A stretch of DNA of 64,000 nt from Actinomycetes bacterium (GCA_021785695.1 JAJYEQ010000007.1:1-64000), one strand, 5' to 3'. Counted from the first letter of the stretch, positions 43,703 to 52,695 are shown. Numbers and translations are program-made. Notes: generated by a model not told the origin, from the letters alone.

Positions 43703-44887
43703 ATGCTCCGCTTCCTCACGGCCGGTGAGAGCCACGGCCCGGCACTGAGCGTGATCGTGGAGGGGCTGCCCGCTGGTCTGGCCGTCAGTGCCGAGGAGAT
43801 CGTCGACGAACTCGCTCGCCGCCGCCTGGGCTACGGGCGAGGCCCGCGAATGCGCTTCGAGCGCGACGAGCTGCGCATTGTGGGTGGCGTGCGCCACGGG
43901 CGCACCCTGGGGTCCCCGGTGGCGCTCGAGATCGCCAATACCGAGTGGCCCAAGTGGGAGCAGGAGATGTCGGCCGCCCCTGGTCAGCCCACCCGTCGGC
44001 TCACGGCGCCCCGGCCCGGCCACGCCGATCTGGCCGGCATGCAGAAGTATGGCTTCGACGACGCGCGCGACGTCCTGGAGCGATCCAGCGCGCGCGAGAC
44101 GGCGGCCCGGGTGGCGGCCGGTGCGCTGGCCAAGGCGCTGCTGGCGCGCATCGGCGTGCGGGTCCTCAGCCACGTGGTCCGCATCGGCTCGGTGGCGCTC
44201 GAGTCGGGCTACCGCCCCGGGCCCGACGACCTGGACGCGATTGACGCCGACGAGGTGCGCTGCGCGGACGCAACGGTCAGCGAGCAGATGGTCGCCGAGA
44301 TCCGCGCTGCGGCCAAGGAGGGCGACTCCCTGGGCGGCGTCGTCGAGGTCCTGGCCTTCGGCGTCCCGGTGGGTCTGGGCAGCTACGTGCAGTGGGATCG
44401 CAAGCTCGACGGTCGCTTGGCGGGCGCCCTCATGAGCATCCCTGCCGTCAAGGGCATCGAGTTCGGCGACGGCTGGACCCAAGCGGCCCAGCGCGGCAGC
44501 CAGGCGCACGACGCCATCTTCGCGGACCCGGCCTTGCGCGACGCGGGCGGCTTCGGGCGCCGTAGCGACCACGCGGGCGGTCTCGAAGGTGGCGTGACCT
44601 CGGGGGCGCCCCTGATCATCCGGGCGGCGATGAAGCCCCTGGCCACGCTGAATCGTCCCGTGCTCGAGACGGTGGACCTGGCCACGGGCGAGTCGACCGT
44701 CTCGTTCAAGGAGCGCACCGACGTGACCGCGGTGCCGGCGCTCGGCGTGGTGGCCGAGGCCATGACGGCGCTGATCCTGGCCGACGAGGCGCTGCGCAAG
44801 TTCGGCGGCGACTCGGTCGCCGAGTTCGTGCGCAACCGGGACGCCTTCGTGGACCATCTGGGGACGGCGCCGTCGGCCGCCGGGTGA
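43703..44887 (+). CDS. aroC: Chorismate synthase
   Basis: The last shikimate step, removing phosphate from EPSP to make chorismate with reduced FMN. The 394 residues carry the family signatures '[22 protein letters not shown]', '[14 protein letters not shown]', '[21 protein letters not shown]' and, near the end, '[17 protein letters not shown]' with '[17 protein letters not shown]'. ATG 43703 heads the aroC-aroK-aroB-aroQ group. Chorismate also feeds MenD's substrate isochorismate. Confidence 0.97.
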   Translation: MLRFLTAGESHGPALSVIVEGLPAGLAVSAEEIVDELARRRLGYGRGPRMRFERDELRIVGGVRHGRTLGSPVALEIANTEWPKWEQEMSAAPGQPTRRLTAPRPGHADLAGMQKYGFDDARDVLERSSARETAARVAAGALAKALLARIGVRVLSHVVRIGSVALESGYRPGPDDLDAIDADEVRCADATVSEQMVAEIRAAAKEGDSLGGVVEVLAFGVPVGLGSYVQWDRKLDGRLAGALMSIPAVKGIEFGDGWTQAAQRGSQAHDAIFADPALRDAGGFGRRSDHAGGLEGGVTSGAPLIIRAAMKPLATLNRPVLETVDLATGESTVSFKERTDVTAVPALGVVAEAMTALILADEALRKFGGDSVAEFVRNRDAFVDHLGTAPSAAG

Positions 44888-44891
44888 CGCG

Positions 44892-45383
44892 GTGGCCCGC
44901 CTCGTCCTCGTCGGGCTGCCCGGGAGCGGCAAGACCACCGTGGCGCGCCGCCTGGCCCAGCACTGGGGCTGCGACGCCATCGACATCGACGACGCGCTCG
45001 CGGCGCGCTACGGGTCCTCGGCCGCGGACCTGCTGCGCGAGATCGGCGAGGAGCGCTTCCGCGACGAGGAGGCCGCGGTGCTGCGCGCGTGCATCGAGTC
45101 CGACGCCGTGATCGCCACCGGCGGTGGGGTCGTCGAGAATGCGCTGGCGCGCGACCTCCTGCGGGCCCAGACCACCGTGTGGCTGCGGGTTGGCGTGAAC
45201 TGCCTGGTGACGCGGGTCGCCGAGGGTGACCGCCCGCTGCTGAGCGGAGACGTCGCCGAACGCCTGACGCTGCTGGCCGCGCGCCGGGAGCACTGGTACG
45301 CGTCGGTGGCCCAGGTGAGCGTGGACGGTGAGGGGCCCCTCGACGCGGTCGTCGAGGCCATCACGGCCATGGTGCGCTCGTGA
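44892..45383 (+). CDS. aroK: Shikimate kinase
   Basis: A 163-residue P-loop kinase phosphorylating shikimate at O3. 'LVLVGLPGSGKTTVARRLA' is Walker A, 'CDAIDIDDALAARYG' the substrate/Mg aspartates, 'GEERFRDEEAAVL' holds the shikimate Arg, and 'VIATGGGVVEN' the glycine-rich substrate loop. The lid 'EGDRPLLSG' follows. GTG 44892 is 4 bases after aroC; the stop overlaps aroB by four bases. Confidence 0.96.
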   Translation: MARLVLVGLPGSGKTTVARRLAQHWGCDAIDIDDALAARYGSSAADLLREIGEERFRDEEAAVLRACIESDAVIATGGGVVENALARDLLRAQTTVWLRVGVNCLVTRVAEGDRPLLSGDVAERLTLLAARREHWYASVAQVSVDGEGPLDAVVEAITAMVRS

Positions 45384-46450
45384 GGATCTCCGTGGCGACC
45401 ACGCCGCCCTACGACGTCGAGGTCGGCTCCGGCGTGCGCGGCCGGGTCGCCGCCCTGATCGCCGCGGCGCGGCCGCAGGCGCGCGCCGCGGCGGTGGTCA
45501 CCACGGCGGAGGTGCGACGCTGGCCGTGGAGTGACCTGGACACCGGGCTCGACCAGACGGTGCTGGAAGTCCCCGACGGCGAGCGGGCCAAGAGTCTGGC
45601 CGAGGTCGAGCGGCTCTGCGAGGCGTTTGCCGAAGCGGGGCTCTCGCGCGACGACGTCGTGGTGGGGCTGGGGGGGGGAGCCGTGACGGACCTGGCGGGC
45701 TTCGCGGCCGCCGTCTATCTCCGCGGCGTGCGCGTTCTCCACGTGCCCACGACCCTCCTGGCCATGGTCGACGCGTCGGTGGGTGGCAAGACCGGGGTCA
45801 ACCTGCGCGCGGGCAAGAACCTGGTGGGAGCCTTCCACCAGCCCCTCGGGGTCCTGGCCGACACCGACGTCCTGGCGACCTTGCCCGAGCGAGAGCGGCG
45901 CAGCGGGCTCGGCGAGGTCGCCAAGTGCTGGCTGCTCGACGGGCGCGACGGCGACGCCGTCACCCGGGCCGACGACGAGACGCTCATCGCGGTGTCCCTG
46001 GAGCTCAAGGCCCGGCTGGTGGCCCGCGACGAGCACGAGCTCGGCGCCCGGGCGCTGCTCAACTACGGGCACACCCTGGGCCACGCCGTCGAGCGCACCG
46101 TGCTCACGCGCGACCCCGACGGCCTGCGTCACGGCGAGGCCGTGGCCGTGGGCATCGCCTTCGCGGTGCGCCTGGCGGCGCGGCTCGGGCGCGTGGACGC
46201 CGGCGTGGTCGACGAGCACGACCGCGTGCTGGCGGCGCTGGACCTGCGGCGCTGGCTGCCCCGAGAGTTGTCGGTGGACGACCTGATGGCCTACATGGCG
46301 CGCGACAAGAAGGCCCGCCACGACCTGCGCTTCGTCCTGCCGGGACCCAACGGGTTCGAGCTCGTCGCCGGCGTCGACGCGGACGTCGTGCGCGCCGCCC
46401 TGGCCGCGTTCGCCCTCGAGTCGTCGGGCCGCGAGGCCACCCGTGAGTAG
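45380..46450 (+). CDS. aroB: 3-dehydroquinate synthase
   Basis: NAD- and metal-dependent second step of the shikimate pathway (DAHP to 3-dehydroquinate). The 356 residues show 'VEVGSGVRGRVA' near the start, 'DGERAKSLAEVERLCEAF', 'VVGLGGGAVTDLAGFAAAVYLRGV', 'PTTLLAMVDASVGGKTGVNL', and metal-binding 'LLNYGHTLGHAVE' and 'HGEAVAVGIAFA' histidines. GTG 45380 overlaps aroK by four bases; aroQ follows 15 to 21 bases later. Confidence 0.97.
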   Translation: MRISVATTPPYDVEVGSGVRGRVAALIAAARPQARAAAVVTTAEVRRWPWSDLDTGLDQTVLEVPDGERAKSLAEVERLCEAFAEAGLSRDDVVVGLGGGAVTDLAGFAAAVYLRGVRVLHVPTTLLAMVDASVGGKTGVNLRAGKNLVGAFHQPLGVLADTDVLATLPERERRSGLGEVAKCWLLDGRDGDAVTRADDETLIAVSLELKARLVARDEHELGARALLNYGHTLGHAVERTVLTRDPDGLRHGEAVAVGIAFAVRLAARLGRVDAGVVDEHDRVLAALDLRRWLPRELSVDDLMAYMARDKKARHDLRFVLPGPNGFELVAGVDADVVRAALAAFALESSGREATRE

Positions 46451-46471
46451 GGTGACGGGACGGAGGTGACG

Positions 46472-46942
46472 ATGGACGCGCAGCGAGAGATCCTCCTGGT
46501 ATCGGGTCCGAACCTCGACCTGCTGGGCCAGCGCGACCCGCGCCACTACGGCACGGTGACGCTCGAGGAGATCGTCGAGCGCACGCGGCGCCGGGCCGCG
46601 GCGGCGGGGCTGGCCGTGCGCCACGTCCAGTCCAATGCCGAGAGCGTCCTGATCGAGGCGGTGCACGAGGCGCGCCAGGGGGCGGTCGCCCTCATCATCA
46701 ACGCGGGGGCCCTGACGCACAGCTCGTGGGCGCTGCGCGACGCGCTGGAGGCCTTCGCCGGCGTCAAGGTGGAGGTCCACCTCTCGAATCCCGCCGCGCG
46801 GGAGGGATTCCGCCACCTGTCGACGCTGGCGGGCGTGGTCAACGGCACGGTGGCCGGCTTCGGGCCCCTCGGCTACGACCTGGCCGTCGACGCCGTCGTG
46901 GCGCTGCTCGGCGCGCCGGACACGCCGAGCCGCCTAGACTGA
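46472..46942 (+). CDS. aroQ: Type II 3-dehydroquinate dehydratase
   Basis: A 156-residue flavodoxin-like enzyme dehydrating 3-dehydroquinate, working as a dodecamer. 'LLVSGPNLDLLGQRDPRHYG' has the catalytic loop Tyr and Arg, 'HVQSNAESVLIEAVHEA' follows, then 'LIINAGALTHSSWALRDAL' and 'EVHLSNPAAREGFRHLS' with the active-site His. 'INAGALTHSSW' is a variant of the usual INPAAYTHTS. ATG 46472 is chosen; GTG 46466 is in frame. Confidence 0.95.
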   Translation: MDAQREILLVSGPNLDLLGQRDPRHYGTVTLEEIVERTRRRAAAAGLAVRHVQSNAESVLIEAVHEARQGAVALIINAGALTHSSWALRDALEAFAGVKVEVHLSNPAAREGFRHLSTLAGVVNGTVAGFGPLGYDLAVDAVVALLGAPDTPSRLD

Positions 46943-46973
46943 TCCACTGCCGCGCAGCGAAAGGATCGGGTTG

Positions 46974-47537
46974 ATGGCCGCCATCTCCAGCAACGACTTG
47001 AAGAATGGGATCACCCTGCAAGTCGAGGACGGGCTCTTCACGGTCGTCGAGTTCCAGCACGTCAAGCCCGGCAAGGGTGGCGCCTTCGTGCGCACCAAGC
47101 TGCGCAACGCTCGCAGCGGCGCCGTGATCGAGAGGACCTACCGGGCCGACGAGCGCCTGGAGCAGGCGATCATCGACAAGCGGGACATGCAGTACCTGTA
47201 CCGCGACGGCGAGGACTACGTGTTCATGGACCAGGTCAGCTACGACCAGGTCTCGGTGGCGGCTGGGCGCCTGGGCGACGCGGTCAATTTCCTCAAGGAG
47301 ACCGGAACGGTCATGCTGATCTTGCACGGTGACGAGATCGTCGGCGTCGAGCTCCCCGCATCGGTCGAGCTGACCATCGCGGAGACCGAGCCCGGGATCC
47401 AGGGCGATCGGGTCTCCGGTGCGCGCAAGGCGGCCACCCTGGAGACCGGACTGGTGGTCCAGGTGCCCCTGTTCGTCGGGCCCGGCGAGGTGATCAAGGT
47501 GGACACCCGTACCGGCGAGTACATCACCCGGGCCTAG
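46974..47537 (+). CDS. efp: Elongation factor P
   Basis: A 187-residue translation factor that rescues ribosomes stalled at polyproline. It opens 'AAISSNDLKNGITLQVEDGLFTVVEFQHVKPGKGGAFVRTKLRN', where the tip-loop lysine (about residue 34) is the residue modified in other bacteria. Two OB domains follow, ending 'VDTRTGEYITRA'. ATG 46974 is preceded by AAAGGA; TTG 46971 is adjacent. No epmA or epmB gene is near, so modification state is unknown. The stop overlaps nusB by one base. Confidence 0.97.
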   Translation: MAAISSNDLKNGITLQVEDGLFTVVEFQHVKPGKGGAFVRTKLRNARSGAVIERTYRADERLEQAIIDKRDMQYLYRDGEDYVFMDQVSYDQVSVAAGRLGDAVNFLKETGTVMLILHGDEIVGVELPASVELTIAETEPGIQGDRVSGARKAATLETGLVVQVPLFVGPGEVIKVDTRTGEYITRA

Positions 47538-47935
47538 TGACGACGGCCGACGTCCCGCGCCGACAGGCTCGCGAGCGCGCTCTGGAAGTCCTGTACGAGG
47601 CGAAGCTCAAGGGGCGTTCCGTGCCCGAGATCATCGCCGAGCACCCCTTGCCCCTGGACCCCTACGCCGAGCGCCTGGCGCGCTCGGCCGACGAGCAGCG
47701 CAGTGACCTGGAGGCGCGCGTGGCCTCCGTGCTGGAGGGCTGGACCCTGGAGCGCCTCGCGGTGATCGACCGCCTGGTGCTGGTCCTGGCACTGGCCGAG
47801 CTGAGCTGGCCCGACGCACCACCGCGCGCCGTCGTCTTGAACGAGGCCGTCGAGCTGGTGCGGACCTACTCGACCGACGCGTCGCCCTCGTTCGTCAACG
47901 GCGTGCTGGTGGGCTGCCTGGCCGCGGGGGACTGA
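47537..47935 (+). CDS. nusB: Transcription antitermination factor NusB
   Basis: A 132-residue all-helical RNA-binding protein which with NusE (S10) acts in rRNA antitermination. 'RRQARERALEVLYEAKLKG' and 'WTLERLAVIDRLVLVLALAEL' then 'PPRAVVLNEAVELVRTYSTDASPSFVNGVLVG' are the NusB signatures. GTG 47537 overlaps the efp TAG by one base. The last 70 bases overlap the end of the opposing small membrane-protein gene. Confidence 0.96.
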   Translation: MTTADVPRRQARERALEVLYEAKLKGRSVPEIIAEHPLPLDPYAERLARSADEQRSDLEARVASVLEGWTLERLAVIDRLVLVLALAELSWPDAPPRAVVLNEAVELVRTYSTDASPSFVNGVLVGCLAAGD

Positions 47936-48252
47936 GGGCGCGACGTCGGCTCCGTGGAGTGCACGCGGCGCAGGTAGTCGTTGTAGCGCTGGCGCGCGAT
48001 CTCGTCGGAGGGGTTGGTCGGCGCGGCGGGGGAGGCGGGTCGCGCGGGGTCGCTGCTGAGAAGTTTCTTCCACATATAGATGGCGTATCCCGCGAGGATG
48101 GGCCACTCAAAGACGTAGGCCCACGACAGCGAATTCCCCTGAATTGCACGGTGGAGCTCGATCCCGAAAGCCGACCAGCAGATCAGCTGGGCCAGGGACA
48201 CGAGCACGTGGAGCTGGTGCCGCGAGCGAGCATTCTTAGCCTTCTCAGACAC
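47866..48252 (-). CDS. Small membrane protein (paralogue A, oxidase flank)
   Basis: A 128-residue protein with two hydrophobic segments. Its core 'GNSLSWAYVFEWP' and following 'AIYMWKKLL' closely match the protein at 55100-55444 ('GNTLSWAYVFEWP', 'AVYIWWRV'), so the two are paralogues placed on either side of the oxidase genes. The C-terminal third is polar and Pro-rich with 'EIARQRYNDYLRRVHS'. The function is unknown; a role in oxidase assembly is inference from position. GTG 48252 is divergent from the cupredoxin gene. Confidence 0.72.
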   Translation of the reverse strand: MSEKAKNARSRHQLHVLVSLAQLICWSAFGIELHRAIQGNSLSWAYVFEWPILAGYAIYMWKKLLSSDPARPASPAAPTNPSDEIARQRYNDYLRRVHSTEPTSRPQSPAARQPTSTPLTNEGDASVE

Positions 48253-48267
48253 GAAGCCTCACTGTAG

Positions 48268-48288
48268 CGAGGGCGGACGTTACCCTCG
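48268..48288. promoter_or_regulatory. Inverted repeat before the oxidase genes
   Basis: CGAGGG (48268-48273) and CCCTCG (48283-48288) are inverted around nine bases, in the 85-base divergent gap before the cupredoxin gene. It could be an operator or a 5' leader hairpin. No protein is linked to it. Confidence 0.3.
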
Positions 48289-48337
48289 ACCGCGAAGCAG
48301 TCCCGGGGCACAGCCGCGGGAAGCGAAGGAGAGCGCG

Positions 48338-49021
48338 ATGTCGATTCAAGGGAGGTTCGCCACAGTCGCGGTGCTGTTCTTGGTGGCGGTCGGCTTGATC
48401 ATCTGGAGCTTGGTCGCCTTCCTCACGCCGGGCATCCCCGGCGGGGTCGTGAACTTCACCGACGCGCAGGCGGCCGGTCAGCCGGTGAACCTCACGGTGC
48501 AGACGGTGGGCTCGATCGGCTATGGACCGCACCCTACCTGGGTCTCCTACCTCGTCAAGGACCCCCACACCGGGTCCTGGATCCAGGACACGACCTGGGA
48601 GCTGCCCGCACACCGACTGATCCACATGACGGTGCTGCAGTACGACTCGGGCGGCCCGCTGCGCAACCAGGAGTGGGGCCAGGTGCAGGGGACGATCGGC
48701 ACCACGGCCTCGCTGAACGGCTCGGCTTACAGCCTCTACAACTCGAACGCCGGCAACGGCGTCGGGCACACCTTCTCGGTTCCCGGGCTCAACATCAACG
48801 TGCCGCTGGTCGGCGTGAGCTCGACGGCCCAGGTGTGCGGCTCGGCGCCGTGCGCACCCAGCCAGCCGCACAACACGATCACCTTCAGCTTCCAGACACC
48901 GGGACCGGGCAACTACCACTGGCAGTGCTTCGTTCCCTGCGGCCTGGGGTACCTGTTCGGCAACGGCGGCCCCATGGCGACGCAGAACTACATGGGCGGC
49001 TTCTTGGACGTGGTCCGGTAA
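48338..49021 (+). CDS. Membrane-anchored cupredoxin with CxxxC site
   Basis: A 227-residue protein with one N-terminal helix (about 8-30) and an outside cupredoxin-like domain. 'GHTFSVPGLNINVPL' supplies His144, and 'GPGNYHWQCFVPCGLG' supplies H194, C197 and C201. Met213 lies in 'GNGGPM'. The C-x3-C-G spacing is like the dinuclear CuA site, yet the CuA His between the second Cys and the Met is not present at its usual place. A second pair, C167 and C172, is nearby. Position before coxB suggests an electron carrier to, or an accessory of, the oxidase. Confidence 0.78.
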   Translation: MSIQGRFATVAVLFLVAVGLIIWSLVAFLTPGIPGGVVNFTDAQAAGQPVNLTVQTVGSIGYGPHPTWVSYLVKDPHTGSWIQDTTWELPAHRLIHMTVLQYDSGGPLRNQEWGQVQGTIGTTASLNGSAYSLYNSNAGNGVGHTFSVPGLNINVPLVGVSSTAQVCGSAPCAPSQPHNTITFSFQTPGPGNYHWQCFVPCGLGYLFGNGGPMATQNYMGGFLDVVR

Positions 49022-49024
49022 GCG

Positions 49025-50014
49025 ATGGCAACGGAGCGTGCGACGATGAATGAGACTCACCACCTGCGTCGGATGACGATCGCCTGGGTGATCGTGTCCG
49101 TGGTGGCCGATGTGCTGTTCTGGTTCTTCGTGGGCCCCCACGTGCCCCCGGGGCGCATGACAGACATGGCCACGTCGAACCAGTTCGACTTCAACATCCT
49201 CTTCGTGATCGCCCTACCCGTCCTCATCGGGGTGTGGATCTACCTGGGGTACACGATCGTGGTCTGGAGCGCCAAGCGCGGCGGGCCCGAGCCCGTGGGG
49301 GGAGAGGCCGCTCGGACGAATCGCACCGCGCAGGTGGCGTGGATCACCATCACGTCGGTGGTGGTCCTCTTCTTGGCCGGCTTCGGGACCGTCGAGCTCG
49401 TGGTGAACCACGGATCGGGCGGAGGAGAGGGGCCCAACCCGGTCTGGTCTCCGGCGGGTGCGACTAAGGCCGAAGCCGCGGCCCTGGCGGGGACAGGGAC
49501 CTGGTCACCCCACAGTGGCCAGGTCCTCCCCGTCCAGGTCATTGCCCAGCAGTGGAAGTTCACGTACCGCTACCCGACCTTCGGCGGCTTCGAGACGACA
49601 CAGCTGGTGCTGCCCACGAACACCACCATCGTCTTCAACGTCACTTCGCTCGACGTGACGCACAGCTTCTGGGCCTACCAGCTGGGTGTGAAGGCCGACG
49701 CCAACCCCCTGATCAACGACGTGGCCTACACCGCCACCACGCAGCAGGGCCAGTTCGTGGTCCGCTGCAGTGAGCTGTGCGGGATCTGGCACGGCGCCAT
49801 GTACAACTACGGGCGCGTCGTGTCCCAGCAGGCGTTTGCCACCTGGGCCCAGCAGACCGAGGCCACCAACGCCGCCAACACCCAGCTGCTGCCGGCTTTC
49901 GCGTGGACCTACACGCCCGACGCCAACGGAGCCGCCGGCGGCTACTACCCCGACGGGAAGGTGACGCCCTACAGCTCGGCCGAGGTCTACGGCGCCAAGC
50001 AGCCGGCGTCGTGA
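49025..50014 (+). CDS. coxB: Cytochrome c oxidase subunit II
   Basis: A 329-residue subunit with three predicted N-terminal helices (about 15-37, 56-82, 103-125), then the CuA domain. The CuA ligands are complete: the His of 'DVTHSFWAYQLGVK' and 'VVRCSELCGIWHGAM'. It receives electrons from cytochrome c or a cupredoxin. No lipobox is seen, and the three helices differ from the usual two. ATG 49025 is 3 bases after the cupredoxin stop. The C-terminal 60 residues (Gln/Ala- then Tyr/Gly-rich) extend past the cupredoxin fold. Confidence 0.94.
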   Translation: MATERATMNETHHLRRMTIAWVIVSVVADVLFWFFVGPHVPPGRMTDMATSNQFDFNILFVIALPVLIGVWIYLGYTIVVWSAKRGGPEPVGGEAARTNRTAQVAWITITSVVVLFLAGFGTVELVVNHGSGGGEGPNPVWSPAGATKAEAAALAGTGTWSPHSGQVLPVQVIAQQWKFTYRYPTFGGFETTQLVLPTNTTIVFNVTSLDVTHSFWAYQLGVKADANPLINDVAYTATTQQGQFVVRCSELCGIWHGAMYNYGRVVSQQAFATWAQQTEATNAANTQLLPAFAWTYTPDANGAAGGYYPDGKVTPYSSAEVYGAKQPAS

Positions 50015-50069
50015 GCGTGGGTCCGCGTAAGGAACGTTCGATGAGCACTGGGGAGAGGGAGACAGGGCG

Positions 50070-52016
50070 ATGAGCACAGTTGACGAGCGCCCACACGAGG
50101 TCGCGCTGGCCGCGTCGGGCACCAAGCCACCGCTGACCCAGCGGCCGGGTTTGCTGAGCCAGCATCTGGGAACCGCCCTGGTGGGAGCCATCATCGGCTA
50201 CGCCATCGGCCACTGGCTGGGCAACACCATCTCGTCGCACTACGCCTACATCGTCAACAGCGGGCAGAACGCCATCGCCGACACTTTGGGCCTGATGTTC
50301 GGCGTGGCGGGCTGGCTGCTGGGCATCGGTGCCCTGAACTACCCGCTGGCCAAGCTGGTGGGTCGCCAGCCGAACAGCGAGGTGGAGATTCAGGGCTGGA
50401 GCAAGTACTTCCGCTACAGCACGAACCACAAGACGGTCGGCCTGCAGTACGTCGTGGGCGTCTTGCTGTTCATGTTCACTGGTGGCCTGCTGGCCATGGC
50501 GATCCGCACCGAGCTGCTCAGTCCGACGACGCACGTCTTCAGCCCCGACACGTACATCAAGATCGTCAGCGAGCACGGCACCGTGATGATGATGATGGCC
50601 ACGTCCATCGTCGTGGGGCCGCTGGGCAACTATCTGGTGCCCCTGATGATCGGCTCGCGCCGCATGGCGTTCCCCCGCATCGAGGCCTTCAGCTTCTGGG
50701 TCTTCGTCGCGGGCTACATGGTCATCTTCTCGGCCCTGCCCTTCGGCGGCTTCCCCACGGGCTGGACCGGCTACGCGCCCCTGCAGACCCAGTCGGGTCC
50801 GGGCATGGTGTCCTACCTGTTCGGGTTCGCGGTGATTGGGCTGGGCATGATGGCGGCGGGCTTCAACATCGCCGTCACCATCATCAACTACCGCGCTCCG
50901 GGCATGACCTGGAGCCGGGTTCCCATCTTCGTGTGGTCCATCCTGGCCACGGCGGCGCTGCTGACACTGGCCACGCCGACGCTGTTCGCCGCGGGGGTCT
51001 TCGGGCTGCTGGACCGCACCGTGCAGACGGCCTTCTACGTCACCGAGCATGGGGGCAGCTCGTACCTGTGGGAGAACCTGTTCTGGTTCTTCGGGCACCC
51101 CGAGGTGTACATCATGGCGCTGCCGGGCTTCGGCATCGCCGGGGAGATCCTGCCCGTGTTCACCCGCAAGCCGCTGTTCGCCTACAAGGTGGGCGCGGCG
51201 GGGATGATCGGTGTGTCGCTGCTGTCGTTCTTCGTCTGGCAGCACCACCTCTTCCAGAGCGGCATCAACCCGGACATGCGGCCGCTGTTCATGCTGACCA
51301 CCGAGTTGATCTCGATCCCCACGGGCTTCATCTACCTGGTCGGGATGGGGACGATGTACAAAGCGAAGATCCGCTTCGACCTGCCGATGCTGTTCGTCAT
51401 GGCCCTGTACTTCAACTTCCTGATTGGGGGGGTCACCGGGGTCTTCCTGTCCGACGTCCCGGTGAACGTGACGGTCCACGGCGGGTTCTTCGTGCTCGCC
51501 CACTTCCACTACACGATCATGGGCGGCCTGCTGTTCGCCTTCATGGCGGGCCTCTACTACTGGCTGCCCAAGATGACGGGTCGCATGATGAATCGGCGCA
51601 TCGGGCTGTGGCACTTCTGGACGATGTTCATCTTCTTCAACCTGACCTTCTTCCCGATGTTCATCATCGGGCTGCTGGGCCAGCCGCGACGGGTCTTCAC
51701 CTACGCGAAGAACCTGCAGGGCCTGAACGACTTCTCCTCGATCAGTGCCTTCGTCCTGGGCTTCTCGTTCCTGATCTTCTTCTTCAACCTGGTGTGGTCG
51801 CTCTACATCAACCCGGTCAAGGCACCGGCCAACCCTTGGGACTCCCTGGGCCTGGAGTGGCAGACGGCCACCCCGGTCCCCGCCCACAACTTCGACCGGA
51901 TCCCCGTGGTCCTGGCGGACCCGTACCACTACAGCGAGGTGAACGCACCTGCGGTAGCCGACCTGGGACCCGCGAGTCCCCCCGACGAGCCCTCCCTTAG
52001 CGGGGCGCCGGCATGA
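50070..52016 (+). CDS. coxA: Cytochrome c oxidase subunit I, N-extended
   Basis: The catalytic subunit, 648 residues. Canonical oxidase sequence starts only near residue 110 ('WSKYFRYSTNHKTVG'); the first 105 residues add two predicted helices. Haem and CuB ligands are intact: 'SEHGTVMM', 'FFGHPEVYIMALPG' (with the cross-linking Tyr), 'FVWQHHLF' and 'LAHFHYTIMGG'. The K-channel Lys in 'FAYKVG' is present. The D-channel entry Asp of 'ARDMAFPR' is Arg198 here ('GSRRMAFPR'), and the channel Asn is Glu205. Thus it is A-type by the HPEVY motif but with a changed proton path. Confidence 0.95.
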   Translation: MSTVDERPHEVALAASGTKPPLTQRPGLLSQHLGTALVGAIIGYAIGHWLGNTISSHYAYIVNSGQNAIADTLGLMFGVAGWLLGIGALNYPLAKLVGRQPNSEVEIQGWSKYFRYSTNHKTVGLQYVVGVLLFMFTGGLLAMAIRTELLSPTTHVFSPDTYIKIVSEHGTVMMMMATSIVVGPLGNYLVPLMIGSRRMAFPRIEAFSFWVFVAGYMVIFSALPFGGFPTGWTGYAPLQTQSGPGMVSYLFGFAVIGLGMMAAGFNIAVTIINYRAPGMTWSRVPIFVWSILATAALLTLATPTLFAAGVFGLLDRTVQTAFYVTEHGGSSYLWENLFWFFGHPEVYIMALPGFGIAGEILPVFTRKPLFAYKVGAAGMIGVSLLSFFVWQHHLFQSGINPDMRPLFMLTTELISIPTGFIYLVGMGTMYKAKIRFDLPMLFVMALYFNFLIGGVTGVFLSDVPVNVTVHGGFFVLAHFHYTIMGGLLFAFMAGLYYWLPKMTGRMMNRRIGLWHFWTMFIFFNLTFFPMFIIGLLGQPRRVFTYAKNLQGLNDFSSISAFVLGFSFLIFFFNLVWSLYINPVKAPANPWDSLGLEWQTATPVPAHNFDRIPVVLADPYHYSEVNAPAVADLGPASPPDEPSLSGAPA

Positions 52017-52026
52017 GGAGCACAGA

Positions 52027-52674
52027 ATGAAGACGATTGAAACTCACAGCTACACCTCGACCCCCGAGGAGGCCGAGTTCGAGCTGCGCGCGCACATCGG
52101 CTCGATCTGGTCGGGCGGGCGGCTCTTCATCGGCATGTACACGTTCCTGCTGGCCTCGCTGGTGTTCGCCTACTTCTACCTGCGCTCGGCCAACAACGGG
52201 CTCCTGTGGCGGCCCGACCACATCACGGCGCCCACGCACTACGGATGGACGGTCTTCCTGGCCACGGTGGCCACCGGGATGATGGCGGTGATCGGTCAGC
52301 GACGCCTGCGTGGCGGGGCCCTGATCGACTGGCAGGTCGCGGGGTGGACGGCACTGACCACCTCGGTCATCGCCTTGATCGTGCAGATCTGGGAGCTGTC
52401 GTCGCTGCCGTTCTATCCGGGCTCCAGCGGCTACGCGTCGACCTTCATCGGCTTTAGCGTCTTCAACATCATGACGCTGGTGATCACGACGTTCTGGTTG
52501 GAGACGACGCTGGCCCGATCGCACCGCCTGGGACGCGAGCGCGGGCGTAACACCCTCCTGTCGACCGACGCCGACGCGCAGTCCTGGCGGGCGAACGTCT
52601 CGGCAATGACGTACTTCGCGGGCTTCGTGGCGCTGAGTGGGGCGTTCCTGTTCGCGATGTTCTATCAGTTGTAG
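52027..52674 (+). CDS. coxC: Cytochrome c oxidase subunit III
   Basis: A 215-residue five-helix subunit of the actinobacterial short type, which lacks the first two helices of the mitochondrial form. 'SGGRLFIGMYTFLLASLVFAYFYLRS' is the helix with conserved 'FAYFYLR'. 'GWTVFLATVATGMMAVIGQRRL', the helix from 'WTALTTSVIALIVQIWEL' and a final 'YFAGFVALSGAFLFAMFYQL' complete it. It stabilises subunit I and proton uptake. ATG 52027 is 10 bases after coxA with GAGGAG upstream. Confidence 0.9.
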   Translation: MKTIETHSYTSTPEEAEFELRAHIGSIWSGGRLFIGMYTFLLASLVFAYFYLRSANNGLLWRPDHITAPTHYGWTVFLATVATGMMAVIGQRRLRGGALIDWQVAGWTALTTSVIALIVQIWELSSLPFYPGSSGYASTFIGFSVFNIMTLVITTFWLETTLARSHRLGRERGRNTLLSTDADAQSWRANVSAMTYFAGFVALSGAFLFAMFYQL

Positions 52675-52695
52675 GCCTGGCAGAAGGGGACGCGC

